NCBI GenBank assembly: GCA_016256075.1
Contig: SDVU01000723.1
Span: 1-11,131, forward strand
Reading direction: 5' to 3'
Length of the DNA: 11,131 bases
Source: Dictyocoela muelleri
Taxonomy: Eukaryota; Microsporidia
In this document: piece by piece, positions 7,434 to 11,131 of the stretch
Position numbering within the stretch: position 1 is the first letter of the stretch
Layout of the letters: every line of letters starts with the position of its first letter
The notes under the pieces: model-generated
The model's input: only the letters and a program-made list of their open reading frames with translations
The model's database searches: none
Told to the model about the DNA's origin: nothing
Position numbers and translations under genes: made by a program

Positions 7434-8800
7434 CTATAAAAGAAATCGTGACACTTAACCCATGTTTTCATCTCAAAGAGATGATGCCTTCGCTACGAAG
7501 AAGAAATTAAATAAATCAATTCAAACACTTTCTTTGTATAACCAACTTCTTATTTATGGACGTGTTATTTCTGAAATGTCAATATTAATCACTAAAATCC
7601 GAGTTTTTTCTTTATTTTTAAAAATATCTAAACAATTTCCTATGGTTTTAGATTTTTTACAAGATTTAGTTTTTAAGCTTTTGTGCTAAGCTTCTATACT
7701 ATTCGTGGCTATAGGTAAAGATTGTTTAAATCTAATATTGACACCCCAACCCTCTCAAAAAAAATATTTTTTTTTTACCAATAGTGTTATTTATGCATAA
7801 AATATTTTTATTAAAAAAACAATGTAATATATCTTTACAAAACTTATCAATTGCAGTTACATCTATAATTTTAATTAGGATCTTATCTATTGCATGAATA
7901 GGAACATATGAAAGTAATAATAATCTCTTCACAAAAATTCTAAATGATTTATCATATATGTACATTGAAATATATCCTAATTATTGTATTTTCTTTATAT
8001 TATATTTCCAAAATAAAATAAACATCTGAAAAGTTCAGTATTTGGAAAAGCGTTTTATTGATTTACTAAAGCTTAATATAATCAGAATGAAAATTATTGG
8101 ATTTAATTTCATTTTTATATTTAAAAAGTTAAATATTTTTATATAGCTTGCATTTTTTTATTTCATTATAGAATATATAATGGGTATTCTTTTGTTAAAA
8201 CAAAAAATTAAATAAAAAAAAGATGTTGAAATAAACGGAAACATTTTAAATGTAGCATCACAGAGAAATATTTTTGTTTTTTCAATAATAGCAATAAAAA
8301 ATGTTTGTAAAAAACTATATTATGTTCTCATCAAACACACCACTATCATATTGTATAAATAAAGCACCATCTACGTAAATTTATGTAATTTAAATCTATC
8401 ATCGGCCTTGTTTGTATTTTCATACTTTGTTTGTTTTCTTAATCTTGTAAAATAATTTTGTTTGTGTTTTAAAAGCCTCAATGAATTTATATCTAAATCA
8501 TCAATACTAGATATTACAATTTTTAATATACTTTCAAAATCCTAATTATTTTTTTTGCTATATTATAAAGTTTCGAATTAACGTCATCATTTGATAAATC
8601 AGCGTCAGCGGAGGATGCCATGTGATATTTCTTTAGTAACTTTATTATCTATTTTATAAACCTTTCCACAACATTGCCTTCTTTAGCATCTCCACGCAAT
8701 ACCATCTTTGGTTTCTTTATCTTTATTATAAATGTAATTTTTGCAGATAAATTTCTTCCTTTTTTTGTGTCAATTTGAACTCTTGATTTTCTATTGGATG
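7434..8800 (-). pseudogene. MULE transposase, near full-length relic (copy B)
   Basis: Mutator-like DDE transposase read from about 8800 to 7434, about 450 codons. A FLYWCH-like zinc finger comes first (FICKNYIYNKDKE, GIAWRC, RRQCCGKVY, KEISH; 8768-8620). A linker frame 8541-8374 (FESILKIVISSIDDLDINSL) follows. Then the core LCDATFKMFPF with the first Asp at 8257-8259, RIPIIYSIM near 8165-8195, and NASYIKIFNFLNIKMKLNP. A possible second Asp lies at 8081-8083. PNTELFRCLFYFGN (near 8000-8047) matches the C-x2-H segment with the His replaced. DKSFRIFVKRLLLLSYVPI is followed by ATNSIEA with the candidate Glu at 7692-7694. The C-terminus ends RFLL and a stop complementary to 7434-7436. Breaks include stops at 8683, 8371 and 8158 and several frameshifts, at least eight in all. 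Confidence 0.8.
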
Positions 8801-8810
8801 CTTGAAATTT

Positions 8811-8878
8811 TTTTTAATTTAATTTAATTGTATTTAATTGAATTTAATTTAATATGATTTAATTTAATTTTAATTTTT
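8811..8878. repeat. Degenerate (AATTT)n repeat
   Basis: A run of worn AATTT pentamers (AATTTAATTT, with ATTG and ATATG variants) lies just beyond the N-terminal end of MULE copy B. It is ordinary low-complexity sequence for this window but is the clearest short tandem run apart from the minisatellite. A G+C-richer patch follows at 8881-8900 (GGCGGCGAGTTTTCGGCGAA). Confidence 0.8.
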
Positions 8879-8984
8879 TTGGCGGCGAGTTTTCGGCGAA
8901 GTTTTTCAAAAAAATCTGAGAAAACACACCAACGGCTAGTTTTCGCTCTGCGTAGATCAGATTAGTATCTTAGTGACAATATAT

Positions 8985-9421
8985 GTCAAAGGCGATAGAG
9001 ATTCCTGGCCGTAGAGTACACTCAATTAATGTTTAAAAAAATTTCATAAAATTTATTCATAATTTCTTGAAATTATTAAATATTACATGGGCTATACAAA
9101 AAAAAATTAAATATTTTTAAAAAAAAGTTTTTTTTATTTGTATTAATTATTTTTTAAAAATTTTTGTATTTGTATTAATCATTTTTTTAAAAAAAACATT
9201 ATAAGGCTTAAATACTGTTTCGAATAATTTCCAATATTTTAAGCCCTTTAATGTATTTTAAAAAAATAATAATACAAATAAAAAAAAAATATTTAATTTA
9301 TTTTTTGTATAGCACCTAATAATATTTAATAATTTTAAGAAATTATTAAATAATTTTATAAAATTTTTTTAAACATTAATGGAGAGAATCTCTACGGCCT
9401 GGAATCTCTATCGCCTTTGAC
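8985..9421. mobile_element. Foldback MITE with target-site duplication
   Basis: A 437-bp non-coding element whose two halves are reverse complements almost to the centre. The left end starts GTCAAAGGCGATAGAGATTC and the right end is its inverse, with a few mismatches inward (CCTGGCCGTAGAG against CCAGGCCGTAGAG). The arms meet in a GGCTTAAA-TTTAAGCC-like core near 9207-9245. AATATAT occurs directly before the left end (8978-8984) and directly after the right end (9422-9428), a perfect 7-bp duplication. The longer match GACAATATAT would make it 10 bp if the right end is set three bases in. MULE insertions usually duplicate 8-10 bp and Merlin 8-9 bp, so either could have moved it. No coding capacity. 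Confidence 0.9.
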
Positions 9422-9437
9422 AATATATATTGTTGAT

Positions 9438-9454
9438 TTATATTATTCATAGGG
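9438..9454 (-). promoter_or_regulatory. Second copy of the Merlin CCCT-ATG leader
   Basis: On the minus strand CCCTATGAATAATATAA is identical over 17 bases to 4590-4606, the leader and first codons of the Merlin transposase relic. The would-be ATG is complementary to 9448-9450 and starts MNNI, as in that copy. The frame then runs towards the MITE, which begins 17 bases further on. Only this small piece is recognisable, so it is a trace of an element start at most. Confidence 0.35.
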
Positions 9455-9506
9455 TTGTCGATTTTCTCTCTATATGGAAAAAATTCGAACAACTCCTAAT
9501 ATTTTT

Positions 9507-9677
9507 TTATTTTAATCTTAATTTTTTATGATCAATGCCTACAATTTTTCCTAATAGTATATTCTAATTCACCATGTTGAATTTCAATCGAGTCAAATTT
9601 TCTTTAATTACAGTTAAAAAATTTGATATTCTAGTTTTTGGCATCATATAGTATGACCTTAAATAGTTTAATAACAT
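9507..9677 (-). pseudogene. Possible Merlin-type transposase fragment
   Basis: A 57-codon minus-strand frame from the ATG at 9677 with a single stop (complementary to 9564-9566). It reads LLNYLRSYYMMPKTRISNF, then FLTVIKENLTRLKF and, after the stop, LLGKIVGIDHKKLR. An HTH-like helix followed by a G-K-I-V-x-I-D strand is the order seen in IS1595/Merlin transposases just before and at the first catalytic Asp (VEIDE-type). The resemblance is short and uncertain. The fragment could belong to another DDE family or be chance. Confidence 0.35.
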
Positions 9678-10095
9678 TTTTTATATAATTAAAAATATCT
9701 ACTAAGACTAAATATTACGTAAATAAATTTTATCAAAGTATCTTTGAAAATGCAGGTATTATAAATCGATGATATTCAATGTGTTAGACAAAAAAATGTT
9801 ACTAAAAATTGTTAATTCTTCGAAAATCGTAACCCAACTTTTTTAATTTAATTTTCCGGGTTTTTCATTAATATATTCAAAATTATAATTGGAATATTCC
9901 AAAATATATTTAATATATTAAAAATTACTCATTACTAGGTTTTGAAATTGATTTCAACATTTTGCAATTAATCTGCAACACTATAAGGTTCTTAAAAAAA
10001 ATAAAATAAATTTAAACATTCTGCAATCAATCTGCAAAATATTAATATAATTGCCATATATTTTAATATTGATTATTTTTAATAAAAAAACGCAA
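9678..10095. other. A+T-rich spacer, no gene seen
   Basis: No protein-like frame. The word TCTGCAA recurs near 9970 and 10029, each beside CATTTTGCAATTAA- or CATTCTGCAATCAA-like sequence about 60 bases apart, which suggests a worn two-copy direct repeat. Beyond that I see only A/T runs. Confidence 0.5.
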
Positions 10096-11116
10096 TTAAA
10101 AATTAAATAAAAAAAAATCATTTTTTATTAACATATATATTTCTTCTTTATTTAAACATATTGGGAAAATTTTAACATATTATTTTTAAATTATAGCAAA
10201 TAATATTGAAATTTCATTCAATATGCTATTAATTTTATTAATTAAATCATTATCAGTTTGAAAATCTGCTTCACGTACTTATTTTTTGTACTGTGAAAAT
10301 AAATTCTCATTTTTCTTACGAATTTGTAATGAGGAGGCAAAATGAGTATTCTATGATTCAAATTTTGAACTAAAATTTTTAATTCCTCTACTTTCTCAGA
10401 ACTCACATAATACATAATTCATACAGCATTATTTATTCTTTTTTTCGATTAAAACACCAGAAATCTCATTAAAAAATTGACTAAACTTCAATCTATTAAT
10501 AGTTGAATTTTTTTTTATAATAAATTCTGGATTTCATAATTTGCCGCACAAATATAAACTTTCTATTCTTTTTTGTGCAAAGAGACATAAATACCCTGGA
10601 AAAACTTGAGGCCCTCTCCCACTGTTTCCCATCAATAATTTCAACTCTACCTCTTATATAAAAATATAATTATTTCAATCATTTTACATAAAATATTTAG
10701 AAAAAGATGAGCATAGTCATATCTCATATCTATTTTTAATAGTATTTTTTTACCAACATGAACCAATGTCAATCTTTGTATTGAATTATTAAAAATTTAC
10801 TGATTTTTGATTGTACTTAAATCGACTTAAATATTAAACTTATTTGTGATATTTTTTTGTATTTATTTTTAACTTAGAGTGGTATGTTACTTTAGGTATC
10901 CTTTGTTTGTGTCATTATGAGCATCTGTAGTTTTTTTGCTCTATTACCACCTTTAAGAGTGATATATTTCACCAGTTTCTTCGTATCGCATATGATCGTT
11001 GAAACAGTTGATTTGGTTATTTCATATCTTCATCTTTTGCTGAAACTTTTTTTCCCATCGTTATAAAAATTTATTAAATGTTTTCTTTTTTCTAGACTTG
11101 TTTCTTTTTTTCTCAT
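10096..11116 (-). pseudogene. Tc1/mariner (IS630-like) transposase relic
   Basis: Relic of a Tc1/mariner transposase read from the ATG at 11116 to a stop complementary to 10096-10098. At 340 codons it matches family length. The N-terminus MRKKETSLEKRKHLINFY, GKKSFSK and ITKSTVSTII is the first HTH. A frame change then gives RYEETGEIYHS and GGNRAKK, the usual link to the second HTH. Further on, STIKNQ, LTLVHVGKK and MRYDYAHLFLNIL match the end of the DNA-binding half. The next strand, IIIFLYK, lacks the first catalytic Asp expected there. ILILPPH (near 10329-10352) and NENLFSQYKK (near 10285-10320) correspond to the L-P-P-x-S-P-x-L-N-P-I-E-N segment, with the Glu still present. The tail includes DNDLINKINSILNEISI. 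Many stops and frameshifts make it non-functional. The second Asp was not located. Confidence 0.75.
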
Positions 11117-11131
11117 GGCGTTAATGTTTAA

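Noticed and set aside
7462-7689. Plus-strand 75-codon open frame.
   Set aside because: It is antisense to the MULE copy B C-terminus, whose minus-strand reading has family motifs (TNSIEA, RFLL end).

Overview
The window is about 80% A+T and I find no intact host gene, tRNA or rRNA in it. It reads as a eukaryotic transposon graveyard. At least four kinds of DNA transposon (Merlin/IS1595-like, MULE, Tc1/mariner, and non-coding foldback/MITE elements) lie among two old retrovirus-type integrase relics. This content, the extreme A+T bias, and C-runs sitting 1-2 bases before the ATG of two transposase relics all fit a transposon-rich microsporidian, for example a Nosema or amphipod-infecting Dictyocoela/Cucumispora-type genome. 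That assignment is inference; another A+T-rich eukaryote is possible.

Layout from left to right. Positions 1-198 hold a 22-bp minisatellite cut by the window edge. After a featureless stretch, 731-1025 (+) is the N-terminal relic of a Merlin-like transposase. Positions 1026-2409 hold nothing convincing beyond a 16-bp perfect palindrome. Positions 2410-3240 (-) carry a worn integrase fossil. Positions 3497-3824 (-) are the C-terminal part of a MULE transposase (copy A), bordered by a 241-bp foldback at 3865-4105. Positions 4594-5433 (+) are an almost full-length but broken Merlin transposase with a hairpin and a CCCC-ATG leader just upstream. Positions 5625-5858 (+) are an unassigned coding relic, and 5983-6225 (+) another zinc-ribbon relic.

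The right half begins with a Ty3/gypsy integrase fossil at 6375-7353 (+). It lies almost against the 3' end of a nearly complete MULE transposase relic (copy B, 8800 to 7434, -), which runs from a FLYWCH-like zinc finger to the C-terminus. A 437-bp foldback MITE at 8985-9421 is flanked by a perfect 7-bp target-site duplication and sits beside a minus-strand copy of the Merlin leader. A possible further Merlin-type relic (9677 to 9507, -) follows. A Tc1/mariner transposase relic spans 11116 to 10096 (-), essentially the whole family length.

The genes do not form an operon or pathway. The biology here is the history of insertion and decay: two diverged MULE lineages, up to five Merlin-type traces and foldback elements nested among them. 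The plus-strand open frames at 3634-3879 and 7462-7689, and the minus-strand frame at 6064-6264, are antisense shadows of transposase relics and are not annotated as genes.
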